From assembly GCA_965279285.1 (NCBI GenBank), contig OZ257148.1, forward strand, positions 372,001 through 436,000: 64,000 nucleotides of DNA, read 5' to 3'. Shown here piece by piece: positions 27,535 to 36,458 of this stretch. The notes beneath the pieces were generated by a model, which was given only the letters and a program-made list of their open reading frames with translations, made no database searches and had not been told where the DNA came from. A program made the translations under genes and the position numbers. Each line of letters starts with the position of its first letter. The first letter of the stretch is position 1. This DNA is from G965279335 sp965279285. GTDB lineage: Bacteria > Pseudomonadota > Gammaproteobacteria > DSM-16500.

Positions 27535-28083
27535 TTATCCCTGTGTCTGACGCAAACCTGCTGGGGGTTTTTGCTGTTGTTTTTGTAACTGTTCAATTTG
27601 TCTAACACTTTCAATAGCAAAGCGCTGAATATAACTCTCTACTGACTCACCTGATTCAGGCCGCAAAAGATCTTGGTCTTGGTTAAAATAAATACCTTTT
27701 TGATGGCCTACATCATGAATCACTAATGGCTTTAATGCATCAATCAATGGCTTAATTTCTGGAGTAATGGCCCGCTCATTACCCGGCGCACAATGAGAAA
27801 CTACGATACCCTTAGCTTTTTGTTCAAGGATATAAAACGCCATATGATCGCCATTTTGATACAAAGCATAAGTCTTTCGCTCCCGAGCTCCCTGATCTAC
27901 GGGTGAGCGTGAAGCAAAAAACAGGAATAATTTTTGCTGCTTAACCTCAGGCTGAGGCTTGATAAGACTTTGAATATTATCTAAAAAATCTTTGAAATGC
28001 TCTGGGCCACTGACTCCATGAACATCGATATTACGCCCATCAGGCAAAGCAACCTTCATTAATTGCGCAATTATTTGACTCAT
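27535..28083 (-). CDS. Conserved-looking hypothetical protein
   Basis: 182 residues, no family recognised, no signal peptide or membrane helix. The middle alternates beta-like strands (KLFLFFASRSP, AFYILEQKAKGIVVSHCAP) and the C-terminus is Gln/Pro-rich (QLQKQQQKPPAG). The ATG has AAGGAG at a 6-nt spacing, so it is a well-expressed real gene. It lies 69 nt downstream of xthA on the same strand and may be co-transcribed with it. Confidence 0.7.
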   Translation of the reverse strand: MSQIIAQLMKVALPDGRNIDVHGVSGPEHFKDFLDNIQSLIKPQPEVKQQKLFLFFASRSPVDQGARERKTYALYQNGDHMAFYILEQKAKGIVVSHCAPGNERAITPEIKPLIDALKPLVIHDVGHQKGIYFNQDQDLLRPESGESVESYIQRFAIESVRQIEQLQKQQQKPPAGLRQTQG

Positions 28084-28152
28084 GATTCACTCCTTAAATT
28101 CAGCCGATAATAACCATATCCTATAGTATAAAGAACTGGGCTTAAGAATACC

Positions 28153-28932
28153 TTAAAGCTTAGAGCGTAAATAATCAACTACAAGCGGCGCATGATCAGA
28201 AAAACGCTCATCTTTATAAATTGAAGCTGACTTAACAGCCATTTTTAATTCAGGACTAATAACTTGATAATCTATCCGCCAACCCACATTTTTAGCCCAA
28301 GCCTGCCCTCGATTAGACCACCATGTATATTGCTCTGGCTCTTGATTAACCACACGAAATGCATCGACAAATCCCATAGCACCAAATAATTCATCCATCC
28401 ATGCCCGCTCTTCGGGCAAAAAACCAGAGTTCTTTTGATTACCGCGCCAATTTTTTATATCCATCTTAGTATGCGCAATATTCCAATCACCACAGATAAT
28501 GAATTTTGAATTTTGTTGCCGCAATTTATTTAAGTACTCTGCATAACGCTTAAGGAAATCAAATTTAATTTCTTGACGATGCTCACCACTTGACCCCGAG
28601 GGGAGATATAAAGAAGCAATATGAATATCACCGAACTTCGCTTGAATATAACGTCCTTCTTGATCCGCATCTGGCCAGCCTAAACCCGTCACTACCGTCT
28701 CTGCTTTTTGCTTTGAATAAATACCGACACCACTGTAACCTTTTTTATCGGCGAAATGAAAATAGCTATGATAACCCAGCGGATTTAATGCCTCACTCAC
28801 CAAATGCTCTTGCTGCGCTTTGATTTCTTGCACACAAATAAAGTCCGCATCTTGTTTTATCATCCAAGGGAAAAAACCTTTTTTAGCCGCTGAACGTATA
28901 CCATTTAAATTAGCGGTAATAACTCTTAGCAT
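28153..28932 (-). CDS. xthA: Exodeoxyribonuclease III (AP endonuclease)
   Basis: 259 residues. It belongs to the exonuclease/endonuclease/phosphatase fold of base-excision repair. Motifs are MLRVITANLNGIRSAAKKG, CVQEIKAQ with the metal-binding Glu, YSGVGIYSK, CGDWNIAHTKMDIKNW with catalytic Asp/Asn, and the C-terminal SDHAPLVVDY. ATG 28932 has GGGAG upstream and gives the canonical N-terminus. A longer frame to 29022 would read through the adjacent family A repeat (MTRFRRVGKAQRAHQT) and is an artefact. Confidence 0.96.
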   Translation of the reverse strand: MLRVITANLNGIRSAAKKGFFPWMIKQDADFICVQEIKAQQEHLVSEALNPLGYHSYFHFADKKGYSGVGIYSKQKAETVVTGLGWPDADQEGRYIQAKFGDIHIASLYLPSGSSGEHRQEIKFDFLKRYAEYLNKLRQQNSKFIICGDWNIAHTKMDIKNWRGNQKNSGFLPEERAWMDELFGAMGFVDAFRVVNQEPEQYTWWSNRGQAWAKNVGWRIDYQVISPELKMAVKSASIYKDERFSDHAPLVVDYLRSKL

Positions 28933-28953
28933 TTTTATCTCCCGTTTTTTTAT

Positions 28954-29104
28954 GTAACTATTCAGCAGCCAGAGAGTTTGGTGGGCACGTTGCGCTTTGC
29001 CCACCCTACGAAATCTTGTCATGCCAGCGCTCTTCTAGCTGGCATCTAGTACGGTGGGCAAAGCGCAACGTGCCCACCAAACTCTCTGGCTGCTAAATAG
29101 CTAC
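28954..29104. repeat. Family A REP-like doublet, copy 4
   Basis: 151-bp inverted repeat between xthA and the asmA-like gene. Both arms have AGCCAGAGAG, and both hairpin loops carry the same change (CGTTGCGCTT). One head reads GTAC instead of GTAG. The spacer contains the TGCCAGC/GCTGGCA inner hairpin. Confidence 0.93.
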
Positions 29105-29109
29105 CTTTT

Positions 29110-30969
29110 TTATTGCAATAAATTTTGCAACAACTCACCCGCTTTTCCAGGTAACTGCTCTTGAATCTTCTTTTTAATCTGTTCTTTATGCTTTTCAATC
29201 TGCTGTACAGCAACACCTTTCAATAAATCGACAGTATCTAAACGTACACGAGGATTGCTTAAATTCCCTGTAATCTGAATTGGAATCGTTAAACCAGAGA
29301 GATTTTTAATTGCACTAATTTGACTGTCTTTAACAGCAGCCTGTAATGAATAATCAATTGTTTGATCAATTAAATTAATCGTCCCCTTGCCTTTCGTATC
29401 AAAACGCGGCGAATTAAGCACTAAATCGTCATTAGTTAAAATACCATTATGAATGACGAAAGAACCCGTTAAATTACCAAAATTTGTTTTATCGCTACTT
29501 GTTAACTTCGCTGCATTTTGCGTTGCAATAGCGCTGGCGCTATCTATTAAATAACCAATATCTATGCCTGATAATGCGCCATTATTAAATGCGATATGCC
29601 CAGTGCCATTTAAATTTTGCATTAGTGCTTTATTTTCCTTACCACTACTACTAACACTTAAATCAATATTGCCTGCACCTAACATTTTTATTTTTTGTTC
29701 TGCCTCACTCAAATCTTGCAGCAGGGGCTCAGCCTCCACATTCAACAATTTTGCTTTTAACATATATTGCGGAGCTGGATTATTAAAGTTGACTGCCAGC
29801 AATGCCTCTAAAGTACCTTGATACAAATTACCCGTCACAGGAGCCAAGTCTAACACTCCATTGACGTAATGCATTTTCATCTCAACTTTATTAATTTTTA
29901 TTTTTGCTGCTTGTAATTGTTCAACTTTAAAATTACCTGACACATCCGCTAGTTTAGCAGAAGCAATAAAGTCGAGATTTCCCATGACATTTTTTGCTAC
30001 TTGCAAGTTTGCGCTGTCATAGCCGATCTCTCGAATAAAATCTTTTAAATCAAAAATAGGAATATAAAAATGGCCTTGCATTTCAGGAGTCGACATCAAG
30101 TGCACAATATTAACTTTACCAATGAGATCAAGATTAGCTATTTTTCCCTTCAAATCAGAAGATTGCAATTTATCTTGCGCTAAATCCACTGCTAAATTAC
30201 CGTCTAAACTTAGATTCACAGACTTGCTTGACTGAGCAAGCTGTAAATCAACATGCAAATTACGCAAGGAATATATTTGTTTATTTAAACTAAAAGCTAG
30301 CTGGGTCTTTAAATTAACATTCCCAAAAACCGCTGGATTTTTTGTCGCAAACTTAAATTCAACCGCAACAGGAAAAGCATCAATTAAATTAATTTTTGTA
30401 GCATGAAATGCAAAATTATTAATAGTTGCTGATCTTTTAGCTTGCTCATCAATCCAGACAATGCTGCTATCAACCACATCAAATGCAGAAATTGCTAAAC
30501 CAAAAGCCATACCACTTTTTTTATTGGATGCTACACTCTCATGATCTGTAATTTTAGAAGCATCAATTGTCGTTAAAGCCCAATTGTTTTTACCACTTTG
30601 ATTTTTAATTAAATTTATTTTTGCTCCATAGAGAGTAATGCCATTTGATTCAATTTGACCCTGCAACAATGGCATTAATTTTACTCCCACTGTCGCACTC
30701 GTTATTTCCGCAAAAGTAGCTGTTTGCTTAAAGTCCACCGGATTATTCAACACCGCATGCCCAACTTTAACGCCTAAATAAGGATAAAATGTCCATGATA
30801 AATCGCCATCAATCGTCAATTCTCGACCGGTATTTTTTTTCACTTGCTCAGCAAGAACTGGCTTCAACCAATTAGGGCTGACAAACATAACCAAACAGAC
30901 AAAGCTCACTATCACCAGCAATAATCCGACCCCAAAGACAATACTGATAAGTTTTAAGATTTTGGCCAT
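29110..30969 (-). CDS. AsmA family protein
   Basis: 619 residues. AsmA-like proteins span the periplasm and take part in lipid transport and outer-membrane homeostasis. One N-terminal membrane helix (about residues 6-29, LISIVFGVGLLLVIVSFVCL) is followed by the typical PVLAEQVKKNTGRELTIDGD segment. A C-terminal AsmA_2-like region contains GSFVIHNGILTNDDLVLNSP and GKGTINLIDQTIDYSL. ATG 30969 is used; an extension to 31029 would run into the tRNA gene. It lies 32 nt downstream of the tRNA-Gly gene on the same strand. Confidence 0.92.
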   Translation of the reverse strand: MAKILKLISIVFGVGLLLVIVSFVCLVMFVSPNWLKPVLAEQVKKNTGRELTIDGDLSWTFYPYLGVKVGHAVLNNPVDFKQTATFAEITSATVGVKLMPLLQGQIESNGITLYGAKINLIKNQSGKNNWALTTIDASKITDHESVASNKKSGMAFGLAISAFDVVDSSIVWIDEQAKRSATINNFAFHATKINLIDAFPVAVEFKFATKNPAVFGNVNLKTQLAFSLNKQIYSLRNLHVDLQLAQSSKSVNLSLDGNLAVDLAQDKLQSSDLKGKIANLDLIGKVNIVHLMSTPEMQGHFYIPIFDLKDFIREIGYDSANLQVAKNVMGNLDFIASAKLADVSGNFKVEQLQAAKIKINKVEMKMHYVNGVLDLAPVTGNLYQGTLEALLAVNFNNPAPQYMLKAKLLNVEAEPLLQDLSEAEQKIKMLGAGNIDLSVSSSGKENKALMQNLNGTGHIAFNNGALSGIDIGYLIDSASAIATQNAAKLTSSDKTNFGNLTGSFVIHNGILTNDDLVLNSPRFDTKGKGTINLIDQTIDYSLQAAVKDSQISAIKNLSGLTIPIQITGNLSNPRVRLDTVDLLKGVAVQQIEKHKEQIKKKIQEQLPGKAGELLQNLLQ

Positions 30970-31001
30970 CTGTTTTTTCCTCTGTTTGTAAACATGAATA
31001 C

Positions 31002-31075
31002 TGGAGCGGGTGATGGGAATCGAACCCACGCTAAGAGCTTGGGAAGCTCCCGTTCTACCATTGAACTACACCCGC
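31002..31075 (-). tRNA. tRNA-Gly (anticodon CCC)
   Basis: 74 nt with a complete cloverleaf. The acceptor GCGGGTG pairs with CACCCGC, and the T arm is GTGGG-TTCGATT-CCCAT. The anticodon loop TTCCCAA gives anticodon CCC, reading GGG glycine codons. The discriminator is T and CCA is encoded at 31004-31002. A family A repeat begins 29 bp upstream of the 5' end. Confidence 0.96.
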
Positions 31076-31103
31076 AGTTGAAAGACTGAACTTGTCCACT
31101 TAA

Positions 31104-31232
31104 AGTTTGGTGGGCACGCTGCGCTTTGCCCACCCTACGAAATCTTGTCATGCCAGCGTGCTTCTAGCTGGCATCTAGTAGGATGGGCAAAGCGCAGCGT
31201 GCCCACCAAACTCTCTGGCTGCCGAATAGTGA
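31104..31232. repeat. Family A REP-like doublet, copy 5 (one outer arm lost)
   Basis: Two inverted GGTGGGCA/TGCCCACC hairpins around the TGCCAGC/GCTGGCA inner hairpin. The left outer arm is not the usual sequence (TCCACTTAAAG), whereas the right arm keeps CTCTCTGGCTGCCGAATAGT. The right head reads GTAGGATGGGCA. It lies just upstream of the tRNA-Gly gene and of sbcB. Confidence 0.9.
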
Positions 31233-31375
31233 CTACTTTATTGAAGCTATTCTAGGCCATTTAAAAAATAGGTCAATTATGAATTCATTCTTTCATAGCA
31301 ATTTTTTCTTAATTTTAATAGGATAATCCTCCTATAGCCATTGTGATAACTATTCATCATAACAAGGATCTATCA

Positions 31376-32764
31376 TTGCAAACTTATCTATTTTACGATC
31401 TTGAAACCACTGGTTTAAATAAAGCATTTGATCAAATACTGCATTTTGCAGCTATCCGCACTGATTTAAGTTTTCAAGAAATAGAGCGCTATGAATTAAA
31501 AGTAAAATTAAATCCTGATGTGATTCCTTCACCTTACGCTATGCTTACACATCATATGCGCCTAAAAGATATTGCTAACGGCATTTCTGAACATGATGCT
31601 GCCAAACAAATTCACGCGTGGATCAACACGCCTGGCACTATTAGCCTAGGATATAACACTCTCTCATTTGATGATGAATTTTTGCGATTTACTTTTTACC
31701 GTAACTTATTATCTCCTTACACACATCAATTTGCCAATCAATGTAGTCGTCTGGATATTTATCCAATGACTGTTATGTATTATTTATTTAAACAAGCTGT
31801 TTTGAAATGGCCAATGCTGGAAGGAAAAGTCTCTCTCAAACTAGAGGCACTCAACCAAGCCAATCAATTTGTTGCCGGACGATCTCATCATGCTATGGTC
31901 GACGTCGAAGCGACACTGGCGATGGCGCGAGTACTCTTACAAGAGCGTGAAATGTGGGATTATGTCTGTGGTTATTTCAACAAAAAAACCGATCAAGATC
32001 GTCTACAAAAACTCGGTAATGAATGTGCTCTCATGGTATTAGGAAAATTTGGTGCCAACAAAAATTTTCAAAGTATTGTGCTTTCGTTAGGAGTTCATCA
32101 TCATTACAGCAACCAACTCCTGTGGTTACGCTTAGATGATAAAGATTTTAGCCTGGAAACCAAAGAAACCATTCTAAAAAATAGTTTTGTCTTGCAAAAA
32201 AAACTTGGTGAGCCTGGATTTATCTTACCACTCAAAGAACGCTTTACTCAGCACACTAAAGCTGAATGTTTGGCGCTCGCTGAAAAAAATCAACAATGGT
32301 TACACGATCATCCGGAAATATTTAACGTATTAGCTGAGCATCACCGTAACTTTAAATATCCATCACTGCCTGATACGGATATTGATGCCAGTCTTTATCT
32401 AAATGGTTTCTGGTCGCCTCAAGAAGAAACTTTCTGTAAACAATTTTTACGTGCCTCGGTAGAAAATAAATCCTTACTCACCGCTGGCATTCAAAATCCG
32501 AGGCTATATACTTTAGCCATGCGCATTATTGGCCGTAATTTTCCAGAACATTTAAACCAACAACAAAAGGAAGAGTTTAATCATTATCTACAACGCGCCC
32601 ACTCTAGCGATGAGTCAACTATTACTGATTTTAGGGGAGAAAAGCGTTTAACTCCCGCACTTGCCTTGCAGCAAATTAAGGAGCTTCGTGATTTACATGC
32701 GACTGATGCAGAGAAACTGCTGTTGCTAGATGAACTTGAGGAAGAATTGAAGCAACGGGCTTAA
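31376..32764 (+). CDS. sbcB: Exodeoxyribonuclease I
   Basis: 462 residues from the TTG start, close to the roughly 475 of ExoI. ExoI degrades single-stranded DNA 3' to 5' in recombination and mismatch repair. DEDD exonuclease motifs are FYDLETTG (Asp8, Glu10), LGYNTLSFDDEFLR and HHAMVDVEATLAMA. The C-terminal half keeps ExoI landmarks (LYLNGFWSPQEE, RIIGRNFPEHLN). TTG 31376 is favoured by AAGGA 7 nt upstream; a GTG at 31343 would add 11 residues but lacks a nearby ribosome site. Confidence 0.9.
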   Translation: MQTYLFYDLETTGLNKAFDQILHFAAIRTDLSFQEIERYELKVKLNPDVIPSPYAMLTHHMRLKDIANGISEHDAAKQIHAWINTPGTISLGYNTLSFDDEFLRFTFYRNLLSPYTHQFANQCSRLDIYPMTVMYYLFKQAVLKWPMLEGKVSLKLEALNQANQFVAGRSHHAMVDVEATLAMARVLLQEREMWDYVCGYFNKKTDQDRLQKLGNECALMVLGKFGANKNFQSIVLSLGVHHHYSNQLLWLRLDDKDFSLETKETILKNSFVLQKKLGEPGFILPLKERFTQHTKAECLALAEKNQQWLHDHPEIFNVLAEHHRNFKYPSLPDTDIDASLYLNGFWSPQEETFCKQFLRASVENKSLLTAGIQNPRLYTLAMRIIGRNFPEHLNQQQKEEFNHYLQRAHSSDESTITDFRGEKRLTPALALQQIKELRDLHATDAEKLLLLDELEEELKQRA

Positions 32765-32770
32765 GTGAAC

Positions 32771-32885
32771 GGTGGGCACGCTGCGCTTTGCCCACCCTAC
32801 ATTTTTAATACTTTCCCAAAAAATATAACACCCCAGCATAAATTCAAAAACGTAGGGTGGGCAAAGCGCAGTGTGCCCACCAAAC
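32771..32885. repeat. Family A REP-like doublet, copy 6 (no outer arms)
   Basis: Two inverted REP halves between sbcB and gspD with an unrelated AT-rich spacer, as in copy 1, instead of the TGCCAGC hairpin. The right half has GTGTGCCCACC (loop change). The outer AACTATTCAGC ends are missing. Confidence 0.88.
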
Positions 32886-32970
32886 ATCCACATTTAAAGC
32901 AGAAACATTTTTAGTCAAGGATCAAACAGGGTACAATGACCGCCATTCAAAAAAAAATGATGAGATACAT

Positions 32971-34962
32971 ATGAAACAAATTTTTACCTTAATTTTATTT
33001 TTTTCTTTAATATTCAATAGCTTTGCTCAGGAGACGCCCCCGGTTTCAACCGTCATTCCTGTCGCTCCGGAAACAAAAAAAACCCACCCAGCCAACATAC
33101 AACGCCTATGGAACCTCCAAGATGCTGACATTCTCAGCGTAATCAATGAAGTTTCACTAGAAACAGGCAAGAACTTTGTCGTTGATCCACGAGTCAATGG
33201 TAAAATTTCTTTAATTTCCAGCAAACCCATTAAACCTGATCAAGTTTATGACATTTTTCTTTCAGTACTAGGATTGCTTGGCTACTCCGCAATTCCCAGC
33301 GGCAATATTATTAAAATTGTCCCTAATATGGAAAGCAATGAATATGCAACTCGCGTTGCAAGCGCAGCCGCGCCAGGAAAAGGCGATGAAGTAGTAATCC
33401 GCGTCATCCCACTAGAGAATGTTTCTGCCGCCCAAATTATGCCTGTTATCCGCCCTATGCTCCCTCAATGGAGCAATGTTTCAAGCTACGCCCCAGGAAA
33501 TATTTTAATCTTACTAGGCCGAGCTGGAAATTTAGCCCGCATTATTGATGTGATTCATAATGTCGATCGAGCTTCACATAATAATATTGATGTGGTTACC
33601 TTGCACCGCGCCTCTGCCGCACAAGTCACCAATGTACTCAATAATTTACAAAATGCTGGACGAGCAGCTGGTGACACACCTCAAGTTTCCATTGCCGCCG
33701 ATGAGCGCACTAATAGTATTTTACTAAGTGGCAACCAAGCTGCACGTGCACGCATGAAAATATTAGTAACCCACCTTGATTCCCCAACAACCGGCGGACA
33801 AGGTAATACTGAAGTTATTTATTTAAAATATCTTCAAGCAAAAAGTTTTGCTCCCGTATTAGGAAAAATCGCTAGAAATATTCAGGGTAAAGACAGCAAT
33901 GGCGAAGAAGTTGATATCTCAAATACAGCTACCGCTAACACACCGAATACAAATACCGCAGTAACAACAAAATCTTCTGCCAATAATTTTACTAGCATTC
34001 AAGCAGAGCTCAGCACCAATTCTATTATTATTACTGCACCGTCTTCTCTCATGGCAGCATTACGCACTATTATTTCAAAATTAGATATACGTCCCGCGCA
34101 AGTATTAGTCGAAGCAGTTATAGTGGAAATCAACATGGACGATTTAAAAAATCTAGGGATCTTATGGGGATCACGTCAAACTGATCTAGATCCAAACCCC
34201 AGTACGATTGGTGCTTCACCTATCGTCAGCTTTCCGCCATTAGGCGCGGGTACAATTGGCATTATTCCCGGCACCTCAATTCGAGCGGTATTGCTTGCTT
34301 TACAAAGTAAAAATGGTGTAAATATTTTATCAACGCCGTCGGTTGTCGTTCTCGACAATCACAAAGCTACATTAGCTGTAGGACAAAATATTGCTGAACA
34401 AAATGGTTCATACTCAACTACTGGCACTACTGCAACGGTTACACCATTCAACACAATTAGTCGTAAAGACGTCGTGTTAAAATTATCTGTGATTCCACAA
34501 ATTAACTTGGGTAATTCTGTGCGCCTGTCAGTTGACCTAACCAATGATACACTGCAAAACCCACTCAATCCTGGATTAAACCCCTCTATCAACACGAGCA
34601 AAATTCAAAACTCTGTTATCATTAATAGCCAAGATATTTTAGTTGTCGGTGGCTTGATTAGTAACACGATGACAGAGACCGTTAACAAGGTGCCCATCTT
34701 GGGAGACCTCCCTATTTTAGGCAATTTGTTTAAACAAAATGTCAGCCAATACCAAAAAAGAAATTTGATTGTTTTTATCAAACCTATCATCTTACATACT
34801 GAAGAAGATGCACAATCTATTACTAACACAAAATATAATTTTGCGCGCGACTATCAAATGAATCAACCAGCTAACGTCAATATAAATAAAGATTCAAAAT
34901 TAGACTTTGTTTTGCCGCCTTTAAAAAACAATGTCACCATTCCCCCTCCATTCGAGTCTTAA
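32971..34962 (+). CDS. gspD: Type II secretion outer-membrane secretin GspD
   Basis: 663 residues. GspD forms the outer-membrane channel of the T2SS. A signal peptide (MKQIFTLILFFSLIFNSFAQ) is followed by the N0 domain (LWNLQDADILSVINEVSLET) and the N1-N3 repeats. The secretin domain has VLVEAVIVEINMDDLKNLGI, GVNILSTPSVVVLDNHKA and the C-terminal VPILGDLPILGNLFK. ATG 32971 starts at the signal peptide; an upstream in-frame extension from 32857 derives from the REP repeat. It heads the gspD-gspE-gspF operon. Confidence 0.96.
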   Translation: MKQIFTLILFFSLIFNSFAQETPPVSTVIPVAPETKKTHPANIQRLWNLQDADILSVINEVSLETGKNFVVDPRVNGKISLISSKPIKPDQVYDIFLSVLGLLGYSAIPSGNIIKIVPNMESNEYATRVASAAAPGKGDEVVIRVIPLENVSAAQIMPVIRPMLPQWSNVSSYAPGNILILLGRAGNLARIIDVIHNVDRASHNNIDVVTLHRASAAQVTNVLNNLQNAGRAAGDTPQVSIAADERTNSILLSGNQAARARMKILVTHLDSPTTGGQGNTEVIYLKYLQAKSFAPVLGKIARNIQGKDSNGEEVDISNTATANTPNTNTAVTTKSSANNFTSIQAELSTNSIIITAPSSLMAALRTIISKLDIRPAQVLVEAVIVEINMDDLKNLGILWGSRQTDLDPNPSTIGASPIVSFPPLGAGTIGIIPGTSIRAVLLALQSKNGVNILSTPSVVVLDNHKATLAVGQNIAEQNGSYSTTGTTATVTPFNTISRKDVVLKLSVIPQINLGNSVRLSVDLTNDTLQNPLNPGLNPSINTSKIQNSVIINSQDILVVGGLISNTMTETVNKVPILGDLPILGNLFKQNVSQYQKRNLIVFIKPIILHTEEDAQSITNTKYNFARDYQMNQPANVNINKDSKLDFVLPPLKNNVTIPPPFES

Positions 34963-34967
34963 TTTTT

Positions 34968-36455
34968 ATGCTAGATGAATCTTTAAATCAAATTCCTTTT
35001 ATGTTTTCCAAACGACATAAGGTTTTATTTACTGGTATTGCCAATGATTGTGCAAAAATAATTTATTGCGCAACACCCAGCATCACCATCTTAGCTGAAT
35101 TACAACGTTACTTAAATATGCCTATAACACTCGAAGCTGTTAATGAAGAAACATTTAATAAATTATTAATTAAACATTATGAAACAGACGCAAACACGGC
35201 TATGCAGCTAGCAGAAGATTTAGGAGACTCTCTTAACTTAAGCGACTTAATGCTAGAGTTACCCAAACCAGAAGATTTATTAGAAACCCAAGATGACGCG
35301 CCTATTATTCGTTTACTGAATGCCGTATTAAGTGAAGCCATTAAAGAAAGCGCCTCAGATGTACATATTGAAACTTTTGAAGAACGCATTACTGTTCGCT
35401 TTCGAATTGATGGTATTCTGCGCGAAATACTCGAACCCCAACGCGTGCTAGCGCCATTAATTACTTCCAGAATTAAAATCATGGCCAAGCTCGACATCGC
35501 TGAAAAACGTTTGCCACAAGATGGTCGAATCACTTTACGAATTGCTGGACGCGCAGTCGATGTACGTGTATCAACAATGCCAACCAGTCATGGCGAACGT
35601 ATTGTTTTGCGCTTACTCGATAAACAAACTGCGCGCTTAGACTTAGCTCAACTCGGAATGGATGCTAATTCATTACAATTAATGAAAAAATTAATTGCCA
35701 TCCCACATGGAATAATTCTTGTCACCGGTCCCACCGGCTCAGGAAAAACAACAACACTCTATGCTGCACTCACAGCGCTTAACAATCATACGCGCAATAT
35801 TCTTACGGTCGAAGATCCCATTGAATTTGATTTGTCTGGTATCGGTCAGACCCAAGTCAATGCAAAAATAAATATGACTTTTGCCAAAGGATTGCGAGCA
35901 ATCTTACGACAAGATCCAGATGTTGTTATGATTGGTGAAATTCGTGATCTAGAAACCGCTCAAATTGCTATCCAAGCAAGCTTAACTGGCCACTTAGTTT
36001 TATCAACTTTACATACTAACAGTGCTATTGGTGCAATCACTCGACTTGATGATATGGGTATTGAACCCTTTTTACTTTCATCCAGCTTAATTGGCGTAAT
36101 AGCACAACGTTTGTTACGCTTACTTTGCAAACATTGCAAAAAAGGTAAAGCAGCCACAGAGGCTGAATATGCTATACTTTCCAGCTGCTCCACCTCTACT
36201 GAGATACCCATTATTTATCGCCCAGTGGGTTGCTCTCATTGTCGCAATAGCGGCTACAATAATCGCACTGGTATTTATGAAGTGATTGTAATGGATGATA
36301 ATTTGCAAACTCTGATTCATACACGAAAATCTGAACAAGTACTAAGACAATACGTACGCACTCAATTTACCAGCATTCGACAAGATGGACTTAAACGTGT
36401 ACTCATGGGTGACACGTCACTCGAAGAAGTATTGCGTGTGACCAGCGAGGAGTAA
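34968..36455 (+). CDS. gspE: Type II secretion ATPase GspE
   Basis: 495 residues. GspE is the cytoplasmic hexameric ATPase that powers pseudopilus assembly and is anchored by GspL. The Walker A motif GPTGSGKTTT starts at residue 254. It is followed by the Asp box TVEDPIEFDL, Walker B RQDPDVVMIGEIRD and the His box LTGHLVLSTLHTNSA. A C-terminal tetracysteine zinc module (CKHC ... CSHC, about 386-430) is present. It starts 5 nt after gspD with no strong ribosome site, suggesting coupling, and is followed 3 nt later by gspF. Confidence 0.97.
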   Translation: MLDESLNQIPFMFSKRHKVLFTGIANDCAKIIYCATPSITILAELQRYLNMPITLEAVNEETFNKLLIKHYETDANTAMQLAEDLGDSLNLSDLMLELPKPEDLLETQDDAPIIRLLNAVLSEAIKESASDVHIETFEERITVRFRIDGILREILEPQRVLAPLITSRIKIMAKLDIAEKRLPQDGRITLRIAGRAVDVRVSTMPTSHGERIVLRLLDKQTARLDLAQLGMDANSLQLMKKLIAIPHGIILVTGPTGSGKTTTLYAALTALNNHTRNILTVEDPIEFDLSGIGQTQVNAKINMTFAKGLRAILRQDPDVVMIGEIRDLETAQIAIQASLTGHLVLSTLHTNSAIGAITRLDDMGIEPFLLSSSLIGVIAQRLLRLLCKHCKKGKAATEAEYAILSSCSTSTEIPIIYRPVGCSHCRNSGYNNRTGIYEVIVMDDNLQTLIHTRKSEQVLRQYVRTQFTSIRQDGLKRVLMGDTSLEEVLRVTSEE

Positions 36456-36458
36456 ACA

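Noticed and set aside
25924..32885. CRISPR array
   Set aside because: The repeats are spread over tens of kilobases, are themselves inverted pairs, and have no regular unique spacers or cas genes nearby.
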